Below are positions 44,700 through 55,027 of a stretch of 64,000 bases of DNA, piece by piece. A model generated the notes under the pieces. That model searched no databases. It was not told the DNA's origin and saw nothing but the letters and a program-made list of their open reading frames with translations. This DNA is from Prorocentrum cordatum (Eukaryota; Sar; Dinophyceae; Prorocentrales; Prorocentraceae), in contig CAUYUJ010018649.1 of the NCBI GenBank assembly GCA_963575745.1, forward strand, positions 293,123 through 357,122, in the 5' to 3' direction. Made by a program: the position numbers and the translations under genes. The number at the start of each line of letters is the position of its first letter. Within the stretch, counting starts at the first letter, position 1.

Positions 44700-46500
44700 G
44701 GATATGTTGTCCAGGGGGGCCGCACCTGCTGCAGCGAGAGAGGGCAGCCCCCCGCCGCCGTCGCGCCTCTCCGTTTCGGGGCGCACGACTGCAATGGCAC
44801 GGGGCTGATTTCTCTTGCTTCCAAGCAGGCCGCGGCCTCTACAGCCCCAAGTCCGACGCGCTGTCCGTCAGGGAGCGGGCGGGGGCCGCCTCTGAGCACG
44901 CGCCTGCCCTCTGCAGCGCGCGGGCGCGGGGGGGCGAGGGGGCCGAGAACGCGCGCGGACGCTAGGCCGGAAGGGGGCGATGGGGGCCCCAAACGGACAG
45001 CCGGCGCCGAGGAGGGCAGCGGCCCGGGGATGCAAGAGCACCTTGAGCCTCCGCGGATCCCTCCCCGCACAGTCTTGCCCGGCGCATCTGCCATTCCCCG
45101 CGGGGGTCCAGGGTCGCAGCTAACCGCCGGCATGAGCGAAGCATATTACAGCCGTCAGCGCGGGGCCCTGGCCAGCCCTGTGAGAGGGGGGGAGGGGGCA
45201 GAGTAGATCCAGGGTCGCAGCTAACCGCTGCTCAGAGCGGAGAGAAGGGAGCGGGGCGAACCCAGGGGAGGCGAAGCCTGCTATGGGTTAGATGCGACAA
45301 GTACCGACGGCCCGCCCGCGGTGCAAGCCGCGCGGCGGCTGCCAGCGTGCCGGGGGAACCAGCTGCCTCGTCGCCCGATGCGGTGTACGACTGCAACGGC
45401 ACGGGGCTGACTCCCCTTGCCACGCGGCCGTCCTGTCCCAGGAACCGGCAAAACCTTCGCTGCCGGCGCGGTGCCACGACGGGGTGCAGCTAAAGGCTGC
45501 TATGAGTTTCGTGGCCTCAGTACACAAGGGGGCCTCGGTGCACCAGGGTTGCGGTAGACGGCCGCCTGGGATGAGGCACGCGCCGAGACCCCGTGCGAGC
45601 GCTGTTGGACGTCCCCGAGGCTGGGGTTACACGCCGGAGGGACCGTCCGGATGTTTTGGATGCGCGCCCGCGCCGCCCACTCCACCTTCCCGCGACGCCC
45701 GTCGCCGCCGACGCGGTGCAGCACTCATCTGTCACGCCGGCGACTGCTGTGACGGTCGTGCGTTGGCCTGCGCCGCTGCACGTGGCTTGGGGCGAACGTT
45801 CGGGGGCCTGTCTCCAAGCCCTGGCCTGCCCTCTGCAGCAATCGGGCACGGGGGGGCGAGGGTGCCTTGATCGCCGACGGACGCAAGGCAGCAAGGGTGC
45901 GAGGGAAGCCCGAACGGGCAGCCGGAGCCGGGACAGGGGCACCGGGGCGCAGAGCACATGGACCCCTCCCCGCCAAGGGGCAACGGAGCCTGCGCCCAGG
46001 GATAGGCTGCTGGCCTGGAGCCCGCGCGGGTCCCTCGCCGCCAGTGCGCTACCCCGTCGAAGTGCAGCTAGCGGCTGCTCTCTCAAGCTCAGTGCAGGCG
46101 GCCCCCCCCCTGATGCCGAGGGCTGCCGCGGCCGCCCCCGCCGCCGCCCAACGCGCTGCCGCCCGAACGCACTGCGCAGTTGAAGGGGGCAGCGGAACCT
46201 GCGCCCAGGGAACCGGCAGCTGGCCGGGGCTCTCGCGGATCCTTCGCCGCCAGGGCGGCGCCTCGTCGGGGCGCAGCTTACGGATGCTCCGAGTTTTGTG
46301 GGCACAGTACACCAGGGGGTCGCGGTGCGCCAGGGTTGCGGCGGACGGCCGCCTGGGGTCTGAGGATGCACGCCGTCCGGGCTGCGGCTCATGGCCGTCG
46401 ACGCCGGCTGTCCCCGCGGGAAACTGTCGTTCCTGGGCGGGCTGGTGGGGGGGCGAGGGCCCGCAAGCGCGCGGCGGGCATCCGTTGCGCGGGAGGCCAG
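44700..46500. repeat. Degenerate satellite-like array
   Basis: Repeating landmarks: 'caa(t/c)ggcacggggctga' (44790, 45393), 'ctgcagc...cgggcacgggggggcgag' (44915, 45834), 'acgggcagccgg(c/a)gccg' (44995, 45917), 'gcctgcgcccaggga' (45988, 46201), 'gcagctaacggctgct/gcagcttacggatgct' (45226, 45485, 46067, 46275), 'caccaggg(t/g)...ggacggccgcctggg' (45540, 46310). Unit boundaries are unclear and copies are mosaic. Long - ORFs through it (45517-47361) are extensions of the gene downstream on that strand. Confidence 0.6.
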
Positions 46501-46559
46501 GGGTTCGGCCCTTGACCGACAGCGCGGCAGACAGGTGTGAAACACGGGCAAGCGCGCCC

Positions 46560-47843
46560 GCAGAGCGTTAGGAGACGACCACCCACTGTGCTTCTTGCCC
46601 TTCCTGGGTGCGCGGCTGTCCGCGCGGTTCTTCGCCGCCTGGCGACCCCTGCCCGCGCCGCCGCTTCGACCCTGGCGCCGATGCCTCAGCTGAGCCCAGT
46701 CGACGCCGCGGCCCAGCGCGTCGCTCACGGCCCGCACGTCGCACTTGTGGCTGCGGGAGGAGGGCGGGAAGTGGAGGCAAGTTTGCGGGTCGCGCCGCAG
46801 CGGGTCGAGCGCGCCTTTGCTGCCGGGCGCGGCCTGCTGCGCGGCGAACGCGTGCCAGGTGCCTGCGAAAATTGCCCCCGGGGTGACTTGAAGCCGCGCT
46901 ATCGCCTCGCCGGGTGTCTCCCCGGGAGGGCCCCGCTGGATGGCGCCGATCTTTGCTTTGTACAGCTGCTGTCCCGTGTCGGGGTCTGAAGGCTCTGGCC
47001 GTTGGCGCGGCTCTGGCCATTGGCGCTGCCGCGTGTTCTGGCCGCAAGTCTCCGGCGAACCAGCCCCGCTGTCCTGGACGGAGGGCTCGAAACCTGTTTG
47101 CGACAGTTCCGGTTGCACGCCTGGCGGCGCCCTGCGGGTTGACGCGGGCCGCGTAGTTGGCCGCCAGGCAGGGGCCGGATCACCTCCGGCAGCTCGGGCG
47201 GACGCTGCCCTGAGGCGCGCGGGGAGAGGCCCCATTCGCTGGCGTTCGCCTTCGGGCCTGTGCCCGCCATCTCTCACGGGCGCGCCCCCTTCACTCGCCG
47301 CGAGGCTCTCGCCGGGCGCGGGGGCGCCGCCGGTCGTGCCGGGCGCGTGCGCCGTTTCCATTGCCAGAGCACAAACTGCTGTAGCAGGCGTGTCCTGGGC
47401 GCCGGAGGGAGCGCCTGAGGTTCGCCGCCAATTCGGGCGGGTTCGCTGGCGGGGGAAGGAGGGCGAATAGGCGCGAAGGGGTTTCTCCCGACGAGCCGGC
47501 GGATGGCTTCGATGCCCTGCGTCTGTAAGGCTGATCCGTGGTCCCCGTGTTTGGTCTGCGGCGTTCCCAGAGGACTGCTGACGGTCTGCCTATTTCGTGG
47601 AGAAGGTGGGGATGGCACGCTGTGGCAGACGAGCCCCTGCTGGTCCAGGATCTCGCTTCGCAGACTGTCGCGGCTGCCGTCCGCACTTTCGGAAGCAAAC
47701 TCCTGTCTGCCCGATTCTGCTCCAGGGGCGCGGCTGACGGCTTGCGCCTCGTCCGCACCTTCAATGGCCTCCGCCGCTTCAGGCCCCCAAGCTTCCGCGG
47801 CCTCCGCAGCTTCCGCCCCTTCCGCCGCATCATCCATCTCCAT
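46560..47843 (-). CDS. Hypothetical Ala/Glu/Pro-rich protein, frame-broken
   Basis: The - strand frame from ATG 47843 starts acidic and alanine-rich ('MEMDDAAEGAEAAEAAEAWG'), continues with 'SAQRTHGIEAIRRLVGRN'-like text (actual: 'LQTQGIEAIRRLVGRNPFAP') and runs to 'RTRLLQQFVLWQWKRR' near 47350. There it overlaps a second frame (47361 downward) containing 'QLYKAKIGAIQRGPPGETPG', 'IARLQVTPGAIFAGTWHAFA', 'RRDPQTCLHFPPSSRSHKCD' and 'VSDALGRGVDWAQL'. The balanced composition of these parts suggests one protein split by a frameshift or intron near 47300. I do not recognise the family. The 3' end is uncertain because the frame runs into the satellite. Upstream lies the GGATCCA array. Confidence 0.45.
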
Positions 47844-47939
47844 CTCCTTGACCTCCAGGGTCGCATCTCCTGTCCCAACCGGGCAGCTGGAGTCGAGAAG
47901 ATGGCTCGGGCACTGAGATGCAAGAGTGCCTTGCCCAGA

Positions 47940-48078
47940 GGTCCTCAGGATCCGTTTTCTGGATCCAAGAGCGGTGTTTGTGTAAAAACGCGTTTTGCTG
48001 GATCCACTTTCTTTGGGCCAGCTTTTCTGGATCCACTTTCTGTATTGGATCCATTTTTCGCTTGGATCCATTTTTTTC
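47940..48078 (-). repeat. TGGATCCA array 1
   Basis: Seven TGGATCC/GGATCCA words spaced 15-30 bp apart (for example CTGGATCCACTTTCTTTGGG, TATTGGATCCATTTTTCG). Similar arrays are at 54489-54545 and 55028-55232. Array 1 lies just upstream (on -) of the gene at 47843 and next to the TATATG microsatellite. Confidence 0.75.
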
Positions 48079-48089
48079 TGCTATGTTGT

Positions 48090-48290
48090 TTATACATGCT
48101 TATATATATGTATATATATGTATATATATGTATGTATATATGTAGATACGAGTATATGTATACACGTATTTAAGTATATATGTATATATATCATATATGC
48201 ATTTATATTATATGTGTATATCTGTACATATGTATGTGATTATATATGTACACGCACATACATATGCATATGTCCGCTATACGCACGCGC
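48090..48290. repeat. (TATATATG)n AT-rich microsatellite
   Basis: Long run of TATATATGTATATATATG-like units with ACACG interruptions, strikingly AT-rich in a GC-rich window. The interval 48290-48930 holds no gene I recognise. Confidence 0.85.
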
Positions 48291-48938
48291 GGGGGAGCGC
48301 GTTTCTCCCAAAAGTGCTCTGGACTTGCTCCAGACCTCGGCCTTTTGGCCCCTCGCGTAGCCATGCACCTTCTCAGCTTGCCCTGAGAAGCGGCTACAAC
48401 ACACAAGAACGACCGCGCCCGCGCGCTAGCGCTCCCCTCTCTTCTCGCTTCCTTCCTTTCGCCATCCCTCCTCCCTACACGCACGGGCGCTCGTTTTCTT
48501 CCCACGGTCGCACGGTGCGTACTGTAGCACTTTTGCGCATTGTTGAGGGCATCCGTCTACGAATATTGTTTCGTATACGGGCGCACAGCGCGCGGGGCGA
48601 TATCGCCTAACACACGCGGGATCTGTAGTGCGTGAGAACAAACCACGGGATCTACAGATTTAAATCGGACCTGGATTTGAAAAGCCAGGGACCCCGAGAA
48701 GAAAGATAGGAGGAGAAAGAGCGAATGCTTGTTCGCCGACGCGGCGCGCGCAAGTTGCGCCGCGTCCTCCGCGCGGGGGCCAGCGGGCCCTTCGCGCCGT
48801 GGGGCCAGCGCGCCCCTCAGTGCTGCCGCCTCCTCCTGGCGGCCCTCGGCCTCCTGGCCGCCTCATGGCTGTCCTCAGCCTCGCCGCCCCTGGCGGCCCT
48901 CATTCCTGACGCCTCCTGGCCGCCTCTTGCCGCCGCTG

Positions 48939-50368
48939 TCACCAGACAGATCTCGACCGCCAGTCGGTCTCGCTAGTCCACTTGCCCCACGAGTCGTCGT
49001 CATCGGAAGCCTTCCTCCACGAGGCATCATCGGAAGCCTTCTTCCACGAGGCATCGGCAGTCCACCCCGAGTTCCACCGCGAGCTGTCAGCATGCCATGG
49101 CCATGGCCGCCACTTTGCCTGCCACTCTGCCTCCTTCTCTGGAGCTACAGCCTTCAGCGCGGACGTCGGCCTTGAACGGTGGGGCACAGTGGGACTAATC
49201 TGCCGCTTCGGCCTCTTCTTCGTTTGATCGGCGGTAACCCACGACTTGAGCCAGACACCGTTTTTCTTGCGGTAGTACCAGTGCTTTTTCTTGTCGTTGT
49301 CGGCACTGCTCTTCCTCGCTCTCTGCATCGCCGTATTCGGACGGCAACTCGGAGAAGTCTGACGTCGACTCGTCATCCTTACGGTGATCGCTGGTCGGGG
49401 CAGCGTTCTTAGCTCTCGTGCGCGCTTCCTCGCGGCCCTTCGTCGGCGTCACAGGCGCCCGACTCGCCCGACCAGCTGCCCAACCGTCGGTCGCCTCGAG
49501 CTCTTGTGTATCCTTCGATGGCGGACAGAGCTCCAAGGAGCCAGTCCTTACTTTCTTGAGAAGGCGCACTTCTTCTCGCCCTGCCATGATGCCCATCAGC
49601 TGGGCACTCCTCTTGGCAGCAGCGACAAGGGAGCCTGGCTCGTTGGCCTCACTGCCATCTCGTATTCCGCGTCGGCCTCTCTGGTCATCCCCGAACGCCG
49701 TGCCGACTTTCGGCGCCGCTTCGGCCTCATTGGCCCTTCCGCGTCGACCTCCTTGGTCTCCTCCTCGGGGCGCCTTGTCGGCTTTCGGCGCCGCTTCGGC
49801 CTCCCTGGCCGTATATTTCTCCTCCGCTTTTGTCTCGTCGGCCTCCCTGGCCTCCTCGTATTCATCATCGTTGCTTCCTCCTCTGGCCTCCTCGTGGCCA
49901 GCGTGATCTTCCTTTTCTTCTGCAGCGGCGACCTGGGTGCGAGCGGCGGCGGCGGGGAGGGCGGCGGTGGTGGCGCGAAGAGATAGAAAGAGAGAGAGGA
50001 CTTGCCAAGACGAGAAAAATATGAGGATGGCGAATGATCAGAAGGACGATGCTGGCAATGACCTTCCGATGAAAAGCTTCCAAGAACTTCTGCAGAGTCT
50101 GCCTTGTCATCCGCGGTATCTTGCCGTCTGATGCCCAGTTTGACATCCACGCCCCCAGCTGGAACGCTGTCTCTGCTCTGTGCTGGAACGAACTATCTGC
50201 TCTGGCCAATGACTCAGCGATGACCTTCGGCTTCGTTGTCGTGGGATCCAATCCTGCACCCCGAATGTGCGCCAGCAATGCTTCCGCCCGCGGGATGTTG
50301 TGAGCGAGCTCCTCCGGGCCGAGTGCGGCGGCCGCCGCCTTCCTCCTCTGCTCCCCCTCCTCTGCCAT
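48939..50368 (-). CDS. Two-exon gene for Trp/Lys-rich protein of unknown function
   Basis: Exon 1: 50368-50063 (102 codons from ATG 50368, 'MAEEGEQRRKAAAAALGPEE', 'LAHIRGAGLDPTTTKPKVIA', 'AFQLGAWMSNWASDGKIPRM'). Predicted intron 50062-49933 (130 nt, GT-AG) between 'FHRK' and 'VAAAEEKEDHAGHEEARG'. The exon junction repeats AAG|GTC and CAG|GTC. Exon 2 (49932-48939) has two imperfect copies of 'EAEAAPK...DQxGRRG', then 'QLMGIMAGREEVRLLKKVRT', an acidic stretch, and a tryptophan-rich basic tail ('KKKHWYYRKKNGVWLKSWVT', 'WKKASDDASWRKASDDDDSW'). A single surplus base near 49310-49330 is needed to join the last two parts. No known domain. The first domain might be helical; the tail might bind nucleic acid (inference). 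Confidence 0.6.
49933..50062 (-). other. Predicted 130-nt intron (GT-AG)
   Basis: Begins GTCATTGCC, has a long pyrimidine tract near its end (CCGCCGCTCGCACCCAG), and removal keeps the frame between exon parts of matching composition. Unlike other introns in this region it has no AT-rich hairpin. Confidence 0.6.
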
Positions 50369-50519
50369 CGCCCCGCGCGGGGCGCGCCCGCAAAACTGCG
50401 AGCTCGAAAGGCAAGCGGGCGAGAAAGGATAGCGAGGGTGCAAGGATGGCCGAAGTCGACGGCGTGCGACGACAATGGGAAGCGGACGAATCGTTTCCCC
50501 AGGCGTGCACAAGCTCGAG

Positions 50520-50945
50520 CTAATCCGAGTCATCACTGTCACTCGGGCTTTCACCGAGAGCTGCAGCGCGCATGTCTTCTAGGCGATGCGTGCACACCAC
50601 GCAGATGTACATGCGCTCCTCTAAACAGCGCCTCATCGCAATGCAGGCGGGGCAGGGGCCCCAATGTCTGGGCCTCATGCGGCGTCTCTGGCGAGGGCGG
50701 CAGACTCCAACGCGAGGTAGGGCGAGGGCAGCGACAAAGTATGGGCGGAATAACGGACTGGGGGGCACGACTGTGGACACACGGGGCGGCATGAGAAGGG
50801 CGTATAGGAGTCGGCCGCCCCTCTTCCTCTTACGATCTACATATTCACCCCATTCTATACCTTTAAGGTATTCTGACTTCACTAGCACTGCATCAGCTGG
50901 CCAGCTGCGTTTCTCGCGAAGCCGCTTCAGCTTCGCCGGGGGCGG
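50520..50945 (-). CDS. Small Cys-rich (zinc-ribbon-like) protein, possibly multi-exon
   Basis: The clearest part is 52 codons from ATG 50678 to stop at 50520: 'MRPRHWGPCPACIAMRRCLE', 'ERMYICVVCTHRLEDMRAAA', ending in an acidic 'SPSDSDDSD'. Two Cys pairs (C-P-A-C and C-V-V-C, 14 residues apart) suggest a small zinc ribbon. A pyrimidine tract and AG (CCGCCCTCGCCAG) lie just upstream, a candidate splice acceptor. Further upstream in the same frame 'LKRLREKRSWPADAVLVKSE' and 'YLKGIEWGEYVDRKRKRG' (50945-50830) is coding-like and could be an earlier exon. Stop lies 151 nt before the next gene's ATG on the same strand. Family unknown. Confidence 0.5.
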   Translation of the reverse strand, partial: PPPAKLKRLREKRSWPADAVLVKSEYLKGIEWGEYVDRKRKRGGRLLYALLMPPRVSTVVPPSPLFRPYFVAALALPRVGVCRPRQRRRMRPRHWGPCPACIAMRRCLEERMYICVVCTHRLEDMRAAALGESPSDSDDSD

Positions 50946-50983
50946 TGGCCATCTACGGCTCCTGGCGGGGCGAGCGGCCAACG

Positions 50984-51041
50984 CAACATTTATACCGAAT
51001 TTATGCCAGAATAAATGTAGAATAAATTTGGTAGACATTAC
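50984..51041 (-). repeat. Hairpin H1 of the AT-rich introner-like family
   Basis: On - it starts GTAATGTCTACCAAATTTAT, followed by two 'ttattct' words, and ends in TAAATTCGGTATAAATGTTG. Ends pair with each other imperfectly (TCTACCAAATTTAT with ATAAATTCGGTATAA). It lies about 40-100 nt upstream of the coding-like stretch at 50945, so it may be in an intron or 5' flank. Confidence 0.7.
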
Positions 51042-51875
51042 AAGCCTGAGAAACTGTCGGCTACGCATGTGCGTGTGTGAGAGATGAAATATAGCACCAC
51101 TGCAACGCGCATCTCAACATATGCTAACCCATGCCTAAAACTGGATGTGTCCTCTTCTCCATGTGGCAACCTTCGTAGATCTCGTGCTCCACTATGTCGG
51201 AAGAGCCAGGCCGAGGCCTGGGCGGAATCCCGATGCGCTGTTGGAGAGATACCAAGGCCCGGGATCACAGGGTGGCGGTGCAGGGTCGACCTCACGTCCC
51301 CCATCAGGCGTCATGCCCCGTGAGTTTACACCCGTCGCGGCATCGCGAAACGAACCTTCCTCCGAATCGGTAACACCACGCCGTTGGCGCGATCCGTGTC
51401 GGAGTCACTGCTGTCCACGATAGTGCTGCACCTGGCTACCATCCCCCATCGTGCCTGCACTTCCCCTCCCTTCCATCTACTTTCCCATCCCGCCTATACA
51501 AGTTGACGTTTCGACGCGCCGCACCCGCATGCAGCTCGCGGGACGGAGGAGACCGAGGTGCTACTGCAACTGTCGAGAGCACTCGCTGCCAGTGCCCCCA
51601 TCCGTCATGTGCCATTCGCTCGTCGCCCCTGCGCCCGAGCAGGCTGGCCGTCGGAGGCCTGATCCTAAAAGGACACTGCGGCAAGGAACAAACATGGACG
51701 CGTGCTCGACGCGACCGCCCCTCTCTCTCCGTGCACCGTCCCATGGGCACCCGAGCTTTTTTTGCCGGGCTCGTCTAAGCGACCGCGCAACCGCTTCACA
51801 GGCCGAGGCGGCGGCGCATCATCTCCGTCAGACCCAGGGCCTCCTGGCGAGGCGCGTCCCCCCCCCTCTCAGATA
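51042..51875. other. No recognisable gene
   Basis: Mixed sequence between the small Cys-rich gene and the 3' end of the transposase-like gene. ORFs on + (51451-51915) and - (51750-51436) lack motifs. Confidence 0.4.
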
Positions 51876-54338
51876 TCACGCACGCAACGTGGGCTCCCGT
51901 TTGACCTGGGGGTGATTTCTACACGGAACAGTCTCCACTCGAAAACAGAAAGTGTTGCATCTTGCTGAAGGGGGGGGTGTGGGTGGTGTTTTTGCTAATC
52001 CAACGTCTCCTGCAGCTGCCTCGTCGTCCAACTCCTCCTCCTCCCCCGCTGCCGCAACCTCCTCTCCGCTCCGCCACACGTACACTCCTCCACCATCTCC
52101 TCTGCATCTAGGGTGGACGTCCGTCGATGCAAAGATGCGCACGTCAGTGCTAAGGCAACCCATGATTCCGAAACATGTTAATACAGACACCTCCATCGTG
52201 CTCCTGTGGCTCCTCTCTGCACAGGTCCGCAATGCGAGGTTCAGGGCCTCGTCGACGAAAGTGTCGTAGACCGATGGGTTCCCCATGCGCCAGCTCCTGG
52301 CAGTGACATGGCCGAACGTGTGGAACTTCGGTGTAGGCCAAACTCCCGCTTGGTCGGCATATGCCAGCGTGCGGTTGGCACAGTCCAGGAGAGTCTGGTA
52401 CTGGTCACGCGTCAGCTGGGCTCCAGACTCACGCACTGTCTGTACCCACGTCACCAGTGCACGGGCGGCCTCCAACAGCTCCTTGCCCTGGTAGGTATCA
52501 CATATGGGAAACTTTTCAAGCTCATATATTGCAAATTTCAACACCACATACGTCTCAGATGCTTTCAACTTTAGAATGCCACCCGCGTGCTCTGGATCAT
52601 TTGGGGTTGTCATCATTTTTGGCGTCATGATGTTGACCCTGTTCTGGTGCGGTATCTTTTTCGTGTCGTAATGCACAAACATATCAGCTTCCAGCCTCTG
52701 CATCCTCTTCGCTACACTTACGTCCCACGAGTTGGCCCACAGCAGTCTCATCAAGATGGCGCAAGTGATCCCCATCACCATGCCGAGATATACTGCGTGC
52801 AACGTGTCTATGGCAAGGGAGCGCGCAGGTGAGGCACCGAGCCTGGTAGAGAACAACGGACACCTGTGTCGCACTGAATCGATACAACGTTTGAGACAAT
52901 CAAAACGAGTCCTCCAAAAGGTCGCCCTGAAAGGGACGCTCTCCTCGTGAAACTCTGTGGGCACCATGAGCTCTCGAGAACACTCAAGTCGGTCCCCTGC
53001 GGCAAGCCCACGCACGTCTGATTTCAACACCAGCCCTTGTTTTTCCTGGGCTTCCAATGCTGCCGATATCTCATTCCGCATAGCTACAGTTGTGACGGCC
53101 ACTGTCTTCTCGCATTTTCCACAAGCGACCTCGTAATCGGCGTGACGTCGGTCGGGCATCTGGAGGCCGCCCGCTGAAACGCAACGCGTTAGACATGCAT
53201 GCATTGCATCTTTCTGCACTGGGCAAATGGGGCATGGCTGCCACGTGTTGCCCCACCCAGCTAAACCCATCGACTTCGAGAACTCAGCCCAATCCCCTTT
53301 CACATACAGGACCACGCACCTAACGCCGAGCTTTTTTCCGACATCACTAGGGCAAATGTGGGTGGGCCATGGGGTTCCGTCGTGCCTCTCGCGTGGAACG
53401 AGCCCGTCGGTCAGAGCCTCGAGCTGCCACGCGGCCACTTGCAACATACCGTGGATTGAGCAATGCCCGCCACAGCCACAATCGCACAACTCGTTATGTC
53501 GCATGCACCCCATCATGTGTCTTTTATACGATACCATGTTTACCACACTCACTTGCAACAGATTGACCGCGACCCCAGGAAGGGGCATGGGGCTGTGAGC
53601 ACGATCAACTTTCTACTAACTGTATTCTACATTTCTACTGGTAGAAATGTGGTAGAAATAATGATGCCCCCCCAGCGTGCCTCGCGAAGCTGCATAATCA
53701 GATCGGCCAGCGCAGATGGGTGTGTACCGAACTCCATCTATATAGAGAGCCAGTGGCAACGGCCACTTCCCTGTAACATCGACGCATTGTCGAACAAGCG
53801 GGTGTTCCCTATAACACGGCACTGACAGCACACTAGTGGGATCATCGCACGGCCCGTCCGCCAACACTGCCTGTGTGTCGGGAGATGAATGCACCTCATC
53901 ACTGACAGTCCGAAACACTTCTCGAAACACAATGTCCCTTGACCTCGCGCGCGCGTTCCCCCTCACAGTAGCAGGCAACTTCGCTGTGTACAGAGGCCCA
54001 GGGCCTGGCAGATGTCTGTCCATCCGTTGCTTGTATTTGCCCGTCTGCTTGTCTGGTGGCATCGCAAATGTGCCCCACTGCCCCCCAGCAATCCCGCATT
54101 TTCGCAGGTAGAAGCAGAGAACACAAAAATCGTTCGACGAGATTTTCTTGCATGACCCATACAATGTCAACAGCATGTCAAACGCAGCAGACCCCGCCGC
54201 GCGCTTGCGCGCGCCATCTTTCCCGAACACATACTGAACGTTGGTGCGACGCTTCCCCATCTCAGCTTGACCTGAAACAGCTGCACAGAGACTGTATGTG
54301 ATGCGCGCACTGATGCTGCGTGCGCCATTCTCGCGCAT
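51876..54338 (-). CDS. Transposase-like protein of a dinoflagellate multi-copy family, two exons
   Basis: Exon 1 54338-53668, predicted 75-nt GC-AG intron 53667-53593, exon 2 53592-51876; about 795 residues. N-half: 'FDMLLTLYGSCKKISSNDFC' then 'LRKCGIAGGQWGTF', and 'KWPLPLALYIDGVRYTPICA'. After the intron: 'VVNMVSYKRHMMGCMRHNEL', a Cys cluster 'CDCGCGGHC', 'RHDGTPWP', 'VVLYVKGDWAEFSKSMGL', 'CPICPVQKDAMHACL', 'SLAIDTLHAVYLGMVMGI', and near the C-end 'NPSVYDTFVDEALNLALRTC', 'ERSHRSTMEVSV'. I recall many relatives in dinoflagellate genomes, all unnamed. The spaced acidic residues (Y-I-D-G, K-G-D-W, A-I-D-T, V-D-E) could be an RNase H-like DDE core (inference). The C-tail is Glu/Pro-rich and may be non-native. 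Start chosen at the first ATG after the GGATCCA array. Confidence 0.65.
53593..53667 (-). other. 75-nt GC-AG intron made of hairpin H2
   Basis: The intron begins GCATCATTATTTCTACC and ends CGTGCTCACAG. Read straight through, the frame hits a stop at 53618-53616. Excising it joins codon GG|C in phase and restores the family order (IDGVRY... then VVNMVSYKRH). It contains ACATTTCTAC-ca-GTAGAAATGT, a perfect 10-bp inverted repeat, plus outer TTTCTAC/GTAGAAA arms, so nearly the whole intron is the hairpin element. Confidence 0.65.
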
Positions 54339-54488
54339 GCTCGCCCGATCGATCGCCTTGTCACGTTCGGCGTGGCGCTCGCGTCCACTTAGTGGGCGCT
54401 CCCTCAGAGATCGCACGCCTACTTCAAGGCGCACGGGCGGGCTCGGGGCCAAGCTGGAGCCTCGCCGACCCCCCTCCAAACCCACGAA

Positions 54489-54545
54489 AAGTGGATCCAC
54501 AAATCAAGTGGATCCTGGATCCACGAAAAGTGGATCCAGGATTAG
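54489..54545 (-). repeat. TGGATCCA array 2
   Basis: Four GTGGATCC/GGATCCAC words, two of them as inverted pairs ('ccacgaaaagtggatcc'). It lies about 150 nt upstream of the transposase-like gene's ATG on the same strand. Confidence 0.75.
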
Positions 54546-54637
54546 ACCTCCGCCCCCATAACGGCGCGGAGAAATCTTGCGCCGCACAGTGTGCGCACAG
54601 GAAAATCTGGTTCGGCCCCCCGGCTTCCGCCACCCTA

Positions 54638-54690
54638 AATCATTTATACTAAATGTATCCCAAATTTCTCCTGGTATAAAGTGTGGTGGT
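54638..54690 (-). repeat. Hairpin H3 of the AT-rich family (weak)
   Basis: On +: 'catttatactaaatgtatcc', then 'caaatttctcc', then 'tggtataaagtgtggtg'. The arms CATTTATACTA and TGGTATAAAGTG pair imperfectly. It shares 'aaatttctcc', 'tataccA' wording with H1 and H2. It is in the 5' flank of the transposase-like gene, between array 2 and a TATATA microsatellite (54712-54725). Confidence 0.5.
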
Positions 54691-54744
54691 TGTGTACTTT
54701 TCATACACGCATATATATATATATAAATGTATGCCCTGGCGTCT

Positions 54745-54990
54745 TTTCTACATCTTTTCTACTTTATACTTTCTACTTCTTTTCTACTTTATACTTGTGC
54801 GTTCGCCTCCCGGAATTCCCGGACATTTCCGGGAAAATCTTGAATTTTTTGGAAAAATTGAAAAAAAATCATGAAATTTCCGGGAGACCCAGAAATTGTT
54901 TAAAAAACCTTCGAATTTCTAAACAAGTTTGGAAAATTTCCAGAAACTCCAGAAATCTCAGAAACTTCCGATATGATCGCTGTGTTTTCT
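54745..54990. repeat. AT-rich low-complexity stretch
   Basis: Tandem 'tcttttctac(t)ttatact' words at 54748-54797, then repeated 'tttccgg(g)aaa' and 'agaaattt/aaatttc' words to 54980. No gene. Confidence 0.55.
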
Positions 54991-55027
54991 CGCGCCCTCC
55001 AGGCCCGCTCCTCAGATTCTGGATCAA

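Noticed and set aside
49244-49262. GTCTGGCTCAAG on -, resembling the leader 3' end
   Set aside because: It lies inside coding sequence (VWLKSW) and the rest of the leader is absent.
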